From Cordilura impudica (lineage: Eukaryota > Arthropoda > Insecta > Diptera > Scathophagidae): 64,000 nt of DNA. A model generated the notes under the pieces. The model did no database searches and was not told the origin of the DNA. It was given only the letters and a program-made list of their open reading frames with translations. The DNA lies in contig OY821521.1 of NCBI GenBank assembly GCA_963682025.1, positions 172,025,665-172,089,664 of the forward strand. Direction: 5' to 3'. Positions 1-10,543 of the stretch are shown piece after piece; within the stretch, counting starts at the first letter, position 1, and each line of letters begins with the position of its first letter. The position numbers and the translations under genes were made by a program.

Positions 1-1344
1 TTTTTTTATTTGCTTGCATTTTAGCATTTTTGCTATTTTAAGTTTTTATAATTTTATGTTTTTGAGATTTAGTTTTTTGAGAATTAAAAATTTTATATTT
101 CTTGCATTTATGTCTCTCCCTTTTTGTTTTTGAATTTTTTGCGTTTATATGGTTTTGCAATTTTGCGATTTTATATTTTTTTTATCGACTTTGCCATTTT
201 TAATTTTTTGTGGTTTGCCTTTTTGGGATTGTGCTATTTTTCGTTTTTGAAATTTTGTGTTTTTGTGATTTTACGTTTTTGTGATTTTAATTTTTGGCTT
301 TTACCGATTTTGAAATTTCATATTTTTGCGGCTTTGTGTTTTAGAGATATTGCATTATTGCGATTTAGAATTTAGCATTGCTTTTTTTTTGTCTTGTTGC
401 GGTGTTGAAATTTTTACTTTTTTTGGGTTTACTGATTTTGTAATTTTGCGATTATATACTTTTGCGACATTACGTTTTGGCGATTTTCCAATTTTGCACT
501 TTCCGAATTTTGCAATATAGATTTTTTTGTGTTTTAGCTATTATACTTTTTTGGGATTTTGCATTTCTGCCTTTTTGCGATTTTAGGTTTTTCTAAATTT
601 GCGTTTTTGCGAATTTGCAATTTCTCTTGTTTTTGTCGTTTTGCGTATTTGGGTTTTTGTGATTTTGAAATTTTATAACGTTTTTTTAAATTTTGCGTTT
701 TGTTGATTTTGCAATTTTGAATTTTTTGTGGTTTGCGTTTTTTGGGATTTTGCTATTTTGTGACTTTGGGATTTTGGGTTTTTAAAATTTGTGATTTTAC
801 GTTTTTGCGACTTTACATTTTTGACTTTTGGCAATTTTGCGTTTTGCGACTTTGCAATTTTGCATCTATTTCGTTTTTGTCTATTTCGTTTTTTGAAATT
901 TTGCGTTTTTGGGTTTTTGTGATTTTGTGATTTTGCAATTTCATAATTTTATGATTTTGCGTTTTTGTGATTTTATAATTCAGTTTTGTTTCTGATTTTG
1001 CAATTGGCGTTTTTTTTTGTGTTTTTGCATTTAACTTTTGCATTTTAACTTTTTTGCGTTTTAGAGATTTTGCTTTTTGCAATTTAACGTTATTTCATAT
1101 TCGTGCAATATTACGATTTTGAGTTTTTGCGATTTTATGTTTTTCCCTTATTGCCTTTTTGCGATTTTGCAATTTTGTGCTTTCGCGAAATTATGATTTT
1201 GTGATGTTGGTTAAAGCGTTTTTTATGATTTAACTTTTTTAAATATTTTAGATTTTACATTTTTACGATTATGCCTTTTTTGAAATTTTGAAACTTTGAA
1301 ATTTTGCGTTTTTCGATTTTGCTTTAAAACGTTTCTAAGATTTT
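1..1344. repeat. T-rich degenerate tandem array
   Basis: The plus strand is built from variants of TTTTGCGATTTTG, TTTTGTGATTTTG and TTTTGCAATTTTG, with short words of about 8-13 bases repeated irregularly. Open frames here are by-products of T-richness (F/L/C/I-rich on one strand, K/N/Q-rich on the other) and have no domain character. The same array resumes at 1985-2330 after Repeats A and B, so those were inserted into it or lie beside it. It is best described as simple or minisatellite DNA. Confidence 0.85.
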
Positions 1345-1462
1345 GTAATTTTGTGAAGGTTCTTGGTGCAAACCTCACGGCCGCCCTAAGTAAAAAATTT
1401 CATATAAAAACAATCTATTCAACAATCATATTATAACACAACGATTATCACAATGTTCAATA

Positions 1463-1503
1463 AATCGCTGATGAAGGCTGAAGTGCCAGAAACCGGTCCG
1501 ATT
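1463..1503 (+). ncRNA. Candidate hammerhead ribozyme in Repeat A copy 1
   Basis: All core parts of a type I hammerhead are visible in order. Stem I 5' strand AATCG (1463-1467), CTGATGA core (1468-1474), stem II GGC/GCC with loop TGAAGT, GAAA (1489-1492), a loopless CCGG stem III (1493-1496), cleavage triplet GTC (1496-1498), then stem I 3' strand CGATT (1499-1503), which pairs perfectly with the first strand. A loopless palindromic stem III is known from small hammerheads in Penelope-like elements, which can fold as dimers. An oddity is A opposite A at the base of stem II, where G-C is usual. Activity is not shown by sequence alone. Confidence 0.55.
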
Positions 1504-1613
1504 AAGAATACAGTGTAGTTATGAATTTTTGAAATATATGCTTTCTTTTCTTCTTTACCACGCACCATTGAAACAAAATTAATATTTGCATATTAATTAC
1601 AGTATTAATTATA

Positions 1614-1953
1614 ACTAGCGGATCCCAGCCCTCGAAATTCGAGCGCAAATTCTACGAAATTTTATTTTTTCACTAAATAAAGACCCTAAAAGTATGCTAA
1701 TCAATTATAGCCAATTCACAAATTAACACAAAAAACTCATTTTATTACAAACACAATAACAAATTTAATAAACACACACATAGCAAAAATGCAATTTACT
1801 CAAAATAAAGGAAAAAATTTAAAAATCTGTAAATCTGCAAAACGGCTAGAAAGAAATACCTTTCAAATAATATACGCTTGGTCAAAATCGGGATGAAACG
1901 GTAGAACAAAACATCAGTCACAAGAAATCGCCTAGCCTATTAATATTATACAT
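1614..1953 (+). mobile_element. Repeat B copy a (helentron-like, non-autonomous)
   Basis: It starts ACTAGCGGATCCCAGCC followed by the palindrome CTCGAAATTCGAG, and ends GCCTAGCCTATTAATATTATA. It is one of about fourteen full or partial copies in the window, about 380 bp when complete. A start of ACTAG plus hairpin, fixed ends, no coding capacity and no visible target duplication fit Helitron/helentron-derived short elements; that family name is inferred. It has an internal deletion of about 40 bp and is inserted in Repeat A copy 1. Confidence 0.75.
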
Positions 1954-1984
1954 ATGTCTGAAAAATTACTACAAATCTAACATA

Positions 1985-2330
1985 TTGCAATTGTACTTTT
2001 TTACGATTTAGCTTTTTTGAGATATTGCAATTTTTAACTTTTTTGAGTTTTGGGATTTTATATTTTTGGGATTTTGGGATTTTACGTTTTTTCGATTTTA
2101 TCTTTATGCAATTTTACGTTATTACATTTTCGTGTTTTCGCAATTTTAAAATTTCGTATTTTCTTTTTTTTTTTAGTTTTTGCTTTTTTGAGATTTTGTG
2201 TTTTTAGATTGTTTTGCTTTGCATGTTGCATTTTTTGTGATTTTGCATTTTTGTTTGTTTTTTTTTTGCGTTTTTGCCATTTTTGCGATTTTGAGGTTTT
2301 CATTTTTTTTTTGTACTTATACTTGTGTAC
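1985..2330. repeat. T-rich degenerate tandem array, second block
   Basis: The composition and words match 1-1344 (TTTTGGGATTTTG, TTTTTGCGATTTTG variants). It ends where the sequence changes to ACTTATACTTGTGTAC. Predicted proteins here are low-complexity and not credible. Confidence 0.8.
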
Positions 2331-3469
2331 TTATACTTAACTTAAATAAATACATACAGCGTTACACATTCAGTGAATCAGCGAATATATATACATATAT
2401 ATATATATATATAAATAGAAGGAAAATTTTTTGGTGTGTTTCAAAAATTCAAATTAAAGTTTTCAATTTTTGAGAGCGGCACATTTTGAAAATTCAACAA
2501 CAAACAACAATTAATATCTTTAAGAAACCATAATTCAAATGGTGTTGGTTGTTATTTGTAGAAGCATTTAGAAAAAGAGTGAACATAACAAAAAAAAATG
2601 TTGTACTTATATAAAAAGTTATTTGTATTAGTAAGACCATGATGCAACAACAACAACAAAATTCCAACGACTTTCAATGTACAAGTAGTGATTTTTCTAT
2701 CTTTCTGGGGTTTTGTTGTTTTCTCTCGTACGTTTGTCCATGTTGTTGGTGCGAAGCTATAAAAATAAAATTCTGATATTGTTAATGTTAACGGGGTGAA
2801 GTTTGTTGCATGCATGTATGCAACTTGTTGTGATAATGAATGTATAGGAATTAAGTAAGCGAAGGAAAAAAATTAGCAATATAGCAGCAAATGCATTTAA
2901 TTTACGACTTGACAAAAGCTTGAAGCTAAGAAAAACACAAACAACCAGAGAACTAAAATATTCCAACAAGTATGCTAGAAAATATTCATTATAATTTATA
3001 CTCGTAACTGAAAGTATGCTTTAATAGCTTAATAATTATTGCAAAATAGGGAGTGTTGTTAATTAATGCGATACATTTTTATGCTCATTTTTTACAATTC
3101 ATAAAATATATTTTACAGTGGTTTGTTAGATCAGAAATTTGAAAAATCCAGAATTTAAAGAAAAACACGTTTTTTATGATCATATAACCAATTTGTTTTT
3201 AAGAAAAAAACTCCACATGAAAAATTCCAAAAGTTTTCTATAGAAACGGTTACATAGTGCAATAGCCTCTCCGGGGGGGTGAGGAATTCCAAGTGAGGAT
3301 GAAGGTATTAGACCAGTATAGTAAAACCTGCAAATGGTTTGGCGTTCCTATAACTCAAGAATCATTGATGGTTTCTCATTTCATTCTTCAGCAAAATTGT
3401 AGCTAAGGCTGATTATTGTATTAGTACTTAGACGTATTATATTAATATTTATCAATATAATTAATAGTA
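2331..3469. other. AT-rich sequence without recognisable genes
   Basis: No credible coding region is seen. It contains an (AT)n microsatellite with ATACATAT phase at about 2388-2414 and short CAA runs near 2645-2660. The last part (3100-3469) shows no similarity that I recognise to the repeat families in the rest of the window. It may be single-copy DNA. Confidence 0.5.
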
Positions 3470-3720
3470 ACTAGCAGAGCCCAGCCCTCGAAATTCGAGT
3501 GCAAATTCTAGGAAATTTTATTTTATCATTCAATTTATTTCTTTCAATATTTTTTAATCCTTTTAATTCATTAAGTTTATTGCATTATAAATATTTGTTG
3601 AACACACAGAAATAAAGGCCACCTTGTATGCCACCTAAAGGTATTCAAATTTTTGGCAATTCACAATTCAACACAGGGTATGTGTTATGCAATTATTGCA
3701 ATGAAATCTGTACGTTAACT
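3470..3720 (+). mobile_element. Repeat B subfamily 2, diverged copy b
   Basis: It begins ACTAGCAGAGCCCAGCC with the CTCGAAATTCGAG palindrome and CAAATTCTAGGAAATTTTATT. It then departs from the main family and resembles the copy at 58466-59110, sharing CATTCAATT, TATAAATATTTGTTGAA and ACACAGAA. The TGCCACCTAAAGGTAT and GGCAATTCACAA stretch near 3630-3680 still aligns with the Repeat B middle. The 3' end is not recognisable. Confidence 0.6.
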
Positions 3721-4294
3721 TGCGTGTTGCATAATGTAAAGTGCACGCATAACTTTCCTCAAACTCAACGAATTTAAACAGTCAAAAGAAAGAGTTTAAT
3801 CCACTGAGTGTTCTAGGAGAGCTATGCGAATTCGAATTACTTGAGTGAATGTGTCCCATAACTTCAGTAAGGTGGGAGTTGAGTAAATTTCAATGATTGA
3901 TGACATATCTGTGTCTAAATATCTTTCATTAAGAAAAATGAATGAAATTGGCCGGATAGAACGGCCAGACGGACTGACTTTAGTTTTCAAAAAATTTTTT
4001 TTAATATATAAGATAATTAGGACTGCGATTTCCATGCAGACGCATGATTTTTGTAGTTAGTCTAAAAACGATATCAACCAATTATCTCTCCGAGTCAATA
4101 AATTTGCGTTAAAATTTTGGTAAAAATGCATATTTTTACATATTTTGGTTTTAAATGCATATTTTTGCATATTCTAAGTATATAAATGCATATTTTGTGC
4201 ATTTTTGAGTGATTTTTTTTAAATTTCCATGTTCGCAAAAAAAAAAATTCCAAACACATAAAAACAATTTTTTTTTCAAAAACACTTCCAAAAA
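3721..4294. other. Non-coding AT-rich stretch with ATGCATATTT repeats
   Basis: There is no gene evidence. At 4124-4206 the words AAATGCATATTTTT and TTTTGCATATTC occur several times as a short degenerate tandem block. Around 3950-3990 a GCCAGACGGACTGAC motif resembles the GACGGAC core of the DINE-like repeats nearby, but no full copy can be traced. Confidence 0.4.
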
Positions 4295-5969
4295 AAACAA
4301 GTAAGAGTGTTAAATGCGGCTATGCCGAATCTTTGATACCCTCCACCTCGGCTTGAGTATTTATAATAAATGTAAACAAAATATTTGAAAAAGTAAACAA
4401 TTTATTAAACTTCAGCAAATTCCTTGGTTTGATCCTGATTTTTGTTTATTTCAAGAGTTGGTCTATAAAACTCTCTCACATTAGTAATTCGCGGTCCAGC
4501 GAGGAAAGATCGTTTTCGTCTTTTCTTTATTTCGGATAAAAGAAAACACGTTTAGGTGTTTGCTTATTGGTCATCGTGGTTGCTGATCGGCATGCGTTTA
4601 GGTTATATACCTACATGCATGCGTTTCTGGTTACATGGCATAACCTCTCGTTTAATTTAGTTAAAGTTTTTGCAAATGAAATAGCTCGCCCTAACCTCCA
4701 TTGCGAAGGTAATGGTTGTGTAGTGCTAATTGGAGATGGCTGTATAGTTTCTTTTAATTGGCCAAATAGTTCTTCATTGCGGCCGTATAGGTCGGATGGA
4801 GTAGCAAAATAATAACCAAAAAATAAATCTCTCTCACTTTTTTTGGTTAAAATATTGCCATATTTGGAAAATATTTTTTTTACTTATTAAAAGGGAGTTT
4901 TCACTATTAGATTTTGTGGTAACACAAAATAACACAATACAATACAAAATCTAACCCAGTGATGCCAACTTTTGATTTTGAATTAAATTATGTTAATAAA
5001 ATATATATTCATTTATTGGCTCCAAATTCTACTACCTGCGAATTATTATCGAACTTAAATTTTTTGGGTTTTACGTTGCATACCATGAAGTCAAATTTTG
5101 AAGCCATCAAGAACACAGGTTAAAATTAGGTATGCCAAACGCAAAAAAAACAAATGTCTTCAAAATTTTATATAAAATAATTTATTATCTTTATTTTCTG
5201 AAAAACTTCAAATTTTCATCTTTCTGAAAAACTTCAAATTTTCATCCAACAAAATTGTGAAAAATAATATATACGTATAGATAATATTCTCATCAAATTG
5301 CGCTTTATTTATGTAACAATTTTTATGTTCGCAATTCTTAAATATCATTTGAGGTTTTCTAAACTTCATTGAATTTAAATTAATGATTTCTTATCCTGAA
5401 ATGCTATTAATGTCTCCTGAATCGCAATATTTCTTTTTAATTTCAGTTGATTTTTTAAACGTCAAAATTGTTGATGTTTTTTGAATTTCAATTTGTGTTT
5501 AAAGAATAAAATTTATATTTTAAAAATTCAATTGATGTCTTCTAAGATTCAAGCTATTATTTCCGACGTTTTAATATGATTTTCTGAAATTCAATTGATA
5601 TTTTCTAATTTATAATTGGAAATCCGAATTCCAGTTTTTAGAATTGATATTTTCTTAAATTTTAATGCAAAATTGATTAGATGTAATTTTGCATATATGT
5701 GAATAATAATGCTTTAGTAATTATAAACAATTTTTAAAATTATATGTAATTGTAGGTAAAACAGAATAATAATTTTATATAACTATGTAGAACTGTTTTG
5801 AAAGCAAAAAACTCATTGATGAACTCGGTAACTCTATTTTGTAAACAAAACAAAAAGTTAATATGCCAAACTTATGGTCATATTTGTAAAAGAATAATGG
5901 AAAAACGTATGAAAATTAAAGACCAGCCCTGTGTATACTCTTAAAATTGTTCTATTTGATGACTAATTG

Positions 5970-6300
5970 AAAAAGTTCTGTGATGCTACATTAAGTTTGA
6001 CCTGTGATTTTGCGTGTACTGTGTTGTCAATATTTATTTAATTATTTATTTATATTTTTTAAAATTCTGTGTAGTAATGTCCAGTTTTTTATTTACAAAT
6101 AAATTTTACAAATTATATTCCCTGACGATGTAACAAAGAATCATTTTATAATAAATTTACGCTCCTGAGGAAGTTTGAATAAAGCAAACGAAACGTCTAG
6201 CAGAACCATGACATTAAATTGATTTTTATTTACACATAAAAACTGATTATTGACCAAAATAGCCCTTAAGGTAACCCCCCTTTTTAAATCTAAATTAAAA
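5970..6300 (+). mobile_element. Unclassified insertion in D1 with hammerhead-like motif
   Basis: D2 and D3 read TTGAAAATATTGACATTC across this point, whereas D1 has about 330 bp between TTGAAAA and TGACATTC. The insert has no coding region and no obvious inverted ends. It contains CTGAGGA, a GTTTG/CAAAC stem and GAAACGTC at 6161-6201. Such a piece could be a Penelope-like fragment, but there is no reverse transcriptase to support that. Confidence 0.45.
6161..6201 (+). ncRNA. Weak hammerhead-like motif
   Basis: CTGAGGA (6165-6171) is followed by a 5-bp stem GTTTG/CAAAC, then GAAA, a palindromic ACGT and the triplet GTC. Stem I is only GCT/AGC with a C-T mismatch next to the core, which is poor. 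It could be a decayed ribozyme or chance. Confidence 0.25.
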
Positions 6301-6559
6301 TGCTGACATTCATGTTAAAATAGAAATAACTATTGCAAAAGAACATAAATTGTGGGCCATCTACTGTGGTTTAGCAACACTGAGCAAACTGAAGTGACAC
6401 TCTGTTTGTTAATACAAAAGAAATGTATTTTCCCTAAAACAAAATACATATTGGAGAATTTTATATAAATAAAATAATAAAACGATTTATTTCTAACATG
6501 CGGTTATTATAAATATACATACATGTATAGAGTACACTCAGGTCTCGTTTTATGCGACT

Positions 6560-6710
6560 GATGCGTTCCAAAAAAAATCGCATAAATCAAATTCGCATAA
6601 AAATATACTCTAGCTTCATATAAAAACAAGTGATTCGTTCCAAAATTCTGAAAAATCGCATAAATTCAAATTTTGGTTAAAAAATCATAACAAAATCGCA
6701 TAAAAAAATT
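6560..6710. promoter_or_regulatory. Subterminal CGCATAAA repeats (left end of Tigger element)
   Basis: ATCGCATAAAT or TTCGCATAAAA occurs about four times between 6588 and 6702, and TCGCATAAATTCG, TCCGCATAAAA recur at 9052-9095 near the other end. Repeated words inside both inverted termini are candidate transposase-binding sites. The role is inferred from position and repetition only. Confidence 0.45.
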
Positions 6711-6901
6711 AACAAAAATATATTTATTTTATTCATTTAAACAATAAAAACAATTTTTTTTTAAATAAACTTAACGATTCATAAATAAATATAAAGTTCA
6801 TAAATAAATGTAATAATTCATTAATTACAGAAAAAAGAAAACTAAAAATGATCCAAAAATAAGCTTAAATATTTTTTAAGTATATCTGCGAATATTTATG
6901 A

Positions 6902-8674
6902 TTAATCTGAACCACTGAATAATGGTCTGCATCGTTTTGGAATGGGTTCGACGTCAGTATCATTTTCATCACTAGAATTTATCTCGTGACTAGGGGATGA
7001 GATCAAAGAATTTTTAGGGGCTTCAGTTGTTTCTTTTCTTGAAAAATAATTTGTCATTAGGCTTTGCGATTTTGAATTTATAAGTTCCTTGTGCAATTCT
7101 TGATATCCGGAAAACAAATCAGTCAGCCCGCGTTGAATCTTTAGTGCTCTTTCCGTGTCTGGATCCATAGTAAGAACTTGGTTTTGTAAGGCATTAACTG
7201 TGCTGAGGATATAACCAATTTTTTTTGAAGTGAAATGTTCAACAATTTCTTCGGAATCACTGTCTTCACTATCCACGTTTTGCTCATTTCTTATAACTGA
7301 GCTAACAACTTCGATATCGGTTAATGGCTCTTCTGCTAAAAGCTCTTCCAAATCGTCCTGGTTTAGCGAGTCAAATCCATCTCCTCCCATTTGATGAGCT
7401 AGATCTATTATTTCATTTGTCAGTGTCGATATTTCCTCGCCAGTACTTCTTACAACACAATCTGGCCATGTAGTTTTCCAGCATGCATTTAATGTTTGAG
7501 GACGCAGTTTAGATATCGCTGATTCTATCAGGATAATACAGTCCAAAATTGTAAATTTTTTCCAAACTTCATTTAACGTAAGTGATTCAGTTTCAATTTT
7601 ATTTAAAATGAATTGGTAAGTGCCTTTTATGTAGTATTTTTTAAAAGTTGAAATTATTCCTTGATCTAAAGGCTGAATAATGCTAGTTGTGTTGGGTGGA
7701 AAAAATTCGACTTTAATGTTTGGATGCTCCAAATGAGGATGGCCAGGTGCGTTGTCAACAATCAGCAAAACTTTAAACTCAAGTCCTTTTTTCTTCATAT
7801 AAGATTCAACTTCTGGTACAAAGCATTTATGAAACCATTCAGTAAACAGTGCAGTTGTCACCCATGCTTTAGAGTTTGCCATCCAATGAACTGGCAAACG
7901 AGTCAAATCCTTACCTTTAAGAGCGCGTGGTCTTAAAAATTTATTTACTACTAGCGGCTTTAACATTTTATTTCCCGAAGCATTACTGCATAGTAAAATC
8001 GTTAATCTTTCCTTGCAAGCTTTAAATCCACTGGCTTGTTTTTCTGATTTTGCAATGTAAGTTCGGCTTGGCATCTTTTTCCAAAACAGACCAGTTTCAT
8101 CAGCATTAAATACCTGATCTGGATAATATCCTCCATCTTCAATAATTTTTTTAAATTTTTCTGGGTATGCTGCGCTAGCGCTCTCATCTGCTGAAGCTGC
8201 CTCACCTCGGATTTGAATGTTATGGAAGTTATTTCTTTTAATAAATCCCGTCATCCATCCTTTACTTGCTGCAAAATCCTTTGGTCTAGAAGTGGACGGT
8301 TCAGAATCTTTGATTGTCTCATAAAATTTTAAAGCCTTTTCAGTGATCATGTACCCGCTAACAGGAATTTTCTTTTTTGTTAAATCTTCAATCCATATAA
8401 CGACAGCCTTCTCCACTTTTTCGATTAATGTGTCTCTTGAGTAAGAAGAATATTTAGTGCTTAGTTTTGTGCCTGAAATTACGGTTTTTCTTATTGAAAT
8501 CTCATTTTTTTTAATAGCTCGAATTGTTGATTCCCCTAGTTTATATTCCTTTCCAAGTGCAGTATAATTTGCTCCTTTTGAAATGCGGTCTAAAATTTCA
8601 ATTTTTGTTTCCAGGGATATCGTTTGTCTCGTTCTTTTTGTTTTTTCCATTGTTATATCCCAAGTGATAAACAA
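6902..8674 (-). CDS. Tigger/pogo-family transposase (CENP-B-type HTH plus DDE)
   Basis: The 590-codon frame encodes a transposase that would bind the element ends and cut and paste the DNA in the nucleus. Residues 10-65 form a CENP-B/Psq-like helix-turn-helix (SLETKIEILDRISKGANYTA, GESTIRAIKKN). A second, tigger-type DNA-binding region spans about 75-160 (KGWMTGFIKRNNF). The DDE endonuclease core has Asp192 in FNADETGLFW, Asp307 in LIVDNAPGHP and Asp337 in IIQPLDQGII. The 307-337 spacing of 30 suits pogo/Tigger. The C-terminus is acidic (NVDSEDSDSEE, about 460-470) with a basic KRCRP motif near the end. Met9 (codon at 8648-8650, MEKTKRTRQ) matches where relatives usually start, so it is the likelier initiator. 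No stop or frameshift is seen, which is unique in this window. Confidence 0.93.
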   Translation of the reverse strand: MFITWDITMEKTKRTRQTISLETKIEILDRISKGANYTALGKEYKLGESTIRAIKKNEISIRKTVISGTKLSTKYSSYSRDTLIEKVEKAVVIWIEDLTKKKIPVSGYMITEKALKFYETIKDSEPSTSRPKDFAASKGWMTGFIKRNNFHNIQIRGEAASADESASAAYPEKFKKIIEDGGYYPDQVFNADETGLFWKKMPSRTYIAKSEKQASGFKACKERLTILLCSNASGNKMLKPLVVNKFLRPRALKGKDLTRLPVHWMANSKAWVTTALFTEWFHKCFVPEVESYMKKKGLEFKVLLIVDNAPGHPHLEHPNIKVEFFPPNTTSIIQPLDQGIISTFKKYYIKGTYQFILNKIETESLTLNEVWKKFTILDCIILIESAISKLRPQTLNACWKTTWPDCVVRSTGEEISTLTNEIIDLAHQMGGDGFDSLNQDDLEELLAEEPLTDIEVVSSVIRNEQNVDSEDSDSEEIVEHFTSKKIGYILSTVNALQNQVLTMDPDTERALKIQRGLTDLFSGYQELHKELINSKSQSLMTNYFSRKETTEAPKNSLISSPSHEINSSDENDTDVEPIPKRCRPLFSGSD

Positions 8675-9614
8675 GCACCTAGGAAATAGAGGACGTTAAA
8701 AATTGATTTCTATTTGAATGTTACGCAATCGAATCACTCACTCACTGCACCGTACTTTACTAAATGAACCACAATACGCGTCTGTATCAGCTAGAAAAAA
8801 CACTGCAGTTGCTCTTTCAGTAATAACACACACAAAAAACACCAGCTAATAAGAAGGGAAATCCCCAGTTTGTTCTTTCAATAATAACACACACAACACT
8901 CATACATACACAAAGAAAAAAAAATAAAACAAACTGTAACGTCTATAAAAGTGATGCAAACTTGTCTTAATTTAAACACGACAAAAAGCCTAAAAACATC
9001 ATAAACATAACTGCGAAACCTGTTAAAATTCTAAAAAAAATCGTTCATTTAAAAATCGCATAAATTCGAATCCGCATAAAAAAAATCCGCATAAAAGGAG
9101 ACCTGAGTGTATATGTATACATGTACATATATAGAATATATGTATATTATTTTATTATTTAATATATGTATGTACATATATGTAAATATTACACACAAAA
9201 AATACAACATCAAAAGTTATTGTTGTCTTTCTTTATATAAATTAATACATAAAATTTTTTTTTGGTATATTTACATTGTTTTTTTTTTATTGACAACTAG
9301 GTAGTTTAGCATTATTTGTAGGTGAATTTTTACTCCCTTTATATTAACTCGTTGTGTCCGCTTGACAACAAAATTTTGGATCGATTTTTAGCCCCTTTCC
9401 CGTCACCCAATCGATCTGAAACTTTGCAGGCAGGCTCGTGGTGATGAAAAAAATTATCTAACAAATTTTTTTAGTGATGCCAAAACAATGGAAACTTTAA
9501 AATTTTTCTACCAGAGTTGATAAAAAAAATGTACGAAGGGTTAGGTTTTATTATATTATTTCCACAAAGACCACAAAAACAACAAGTCCAGCTATGATAA
9601 CAATACAACATTTA

Positions 9615-10174
9615 GGGCCATTATTACAACTTGCCAATAGCTAAAGTTAGGATGTTATCGGGCAGATTATTAGTTTTTCGTTATTACAACTTCACTTTAA
9701 GCTAAAAGTGACCGATAACTAAAGGGAAGATATTGTTGCCTTTAACTTTTAACGTGAGGTTTATGTATTTAATGTTGCCACATTTTCTGATCTATGAAGA
9801 AGAAATTCACACCAATTTAGTTTTGGAAATAAATTTATTTGCACATACTTAAATATATGCTTGTATATTTTTAAAAAGCTTTATTACACATTTACAACAA
9901 TTATGCAACTTGTAATAAAGGTTTTTAGTTTTCATTCTATTGTTTGCTTGCGAACAAATAAAGGAACGTTGCCACTACGTATTTTATAAAGCAATTCATT
10001 TGGTCAAAAGTAATCGGTGTTTCCTTTGGTGTTACCACAATATCAAAAATATTAATTTTATTTTACTGGGAAGTTGTAATAACGAAATGAAGTTAAAGGT
10101 AACTTTATTGCTCACTTTAGCTAAAGTTACATTTAACTAACATTTACTTTAAAGGCAAGTTGTAATAATGGCCC
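9615..10174. mobile_element. PIF/Harbinger-like MITE
   Basis: The element is 560 bp with perfect 21-bp inverted ends beginning GGGCCATTATTACAAC. TTA flanks both sides (9612-9614 and 10175-10177). D2 (about 30640) and D3 read CATTTAGAATAAC across the site, so exactly one TTA was duplicated. A 3-bp TWA duplication and GGG-starting termini are typical of PIF/Harbinger. Internal sequence has subterminal AGCTAAAGT words and no transposase, so it is non-autonomous. Confidence 0.88.
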
Positions 10175-10543
10175 TTAGAATAACAACAAGAACAAAACAG
10201 AAACCTTCTGTTGATGTTAGTCAATCATTCTCACTAAAAACGAGTGCCCCAGTTATACTATTGAGGTCGTGGTCGTAACAAGAACAACTTTTTGTACTTA
10301 TTAATTCAATTCTCGGGACCTAATTAACCGATTTGGACGATTTTAAATATCAAACTTCTCAGGATGTTAGTGAATCATTTTCTATGCCAACGAGCACCCT
10401 AACTGCCCGATTGAAGCCGTCATCGTGATTTCCGCGGACGGACAGACGGACATCGCTTTATCAACTCCTCTTGTTATAACGATCACAAATATATATACTG
10501 GGGTGGAGGGTATAAAATCAATCATAATGGCGCTGAGACTAGC

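Larger units (their letters stand above)
1345..1985 (+). mobile_element. Repeat A copy 1 (SINE-like, hammerhead-bearing), split by a Repeat B copy
   Basis: The unit runs from a box B-like stretch (GCAAACCTCACGGCCG, about 1362-1385) through a TTTCATATA segment and the hammerhead motif to GAAATATATGCTTTC and an AT-rich tail. The related copy at 25690-26090 (opposite strand) continues the tail as TTAATTGCAATATGTCTG. Here that sequence is broken by the Repeat B copy at 1614-1953 and resumes as ATGTCTGAAAAATTAC. The 5' part holding box A is missing from this copy. It is a nested, decayed, non-coding element. Confidence 0.7.
6535..9109 (-). mobile_element. Tigger/pogo-like DNA transposon, apparently complete
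   Basis: The element is 2575 bp. Both ends carry CACTCAGGTCTC as a perfect 12-bp inverted repeat, continuing as TTTTATGCG after one mismatched base. TA dinucleotides flank it at 6533-6534 and 9110-9111, the target duplication of Tc1/mariner/pogo elements. D2 and D3 give the uninterrupted target region (ACATGTATATAG-type sequence). CGCATAAA words repeat inside both ends. The transposase gene is on the minus strand and open throughout, so the insertion looks recent relative to the host repeat. Confidence 0.92.
4295..10512 (+). mobile_element. Repeat D copy 1 (large DINE-1-like element) with nested insertions
   Basis: It starts AAACAAGTAAGAGTG, followed by the hairpin sequence GCGGCTATGCCGAATC, and ends GGTGGAGGGTA. 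The core near 10430 carries GGACGGACAGACGGACATCG, as in insect INE-1/DINE-1 repeats. The element matches D3 (60219-63087, opposite strand) along most of its length and D2 (29711-31182) over its 3' half. Three segments are absent from the other copies: about 5970-6300, a Tigger element at 6535-9109 and a MITE at 9615-10174. Apart from these inserts the element is about 2.7 kb and has no long reading frame of its own. Confidence 0.8.

Noticed and set aside
124..1082. Several open frames of 60-90 codons in the T-rich array
   Set aside because: They are F/L/C/I-rich on one strand and K/N/Q-rich on the other, a direct result of composition, with no domain pattern.
2552..2969. Overlapping minus-strand frames of 70-87 codons
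   Set aside because: No recognisable domain, no splice or promoter context and no conservation argument from the sequence.
4567..4812. 81-codon plus-strand frame inside Repeat D1
   Set aside because: The matching part of D3 (62800-62960 reversed) carries indels and no equivalent frame, so it is repeat sequence that happens to be open.
4295..10512. LTR retrotransposon
   Set aside because: No long direct repeats, primer-binding site, gag or protease; ends are hairpin and GGGTATA as in DINE-like repeats.
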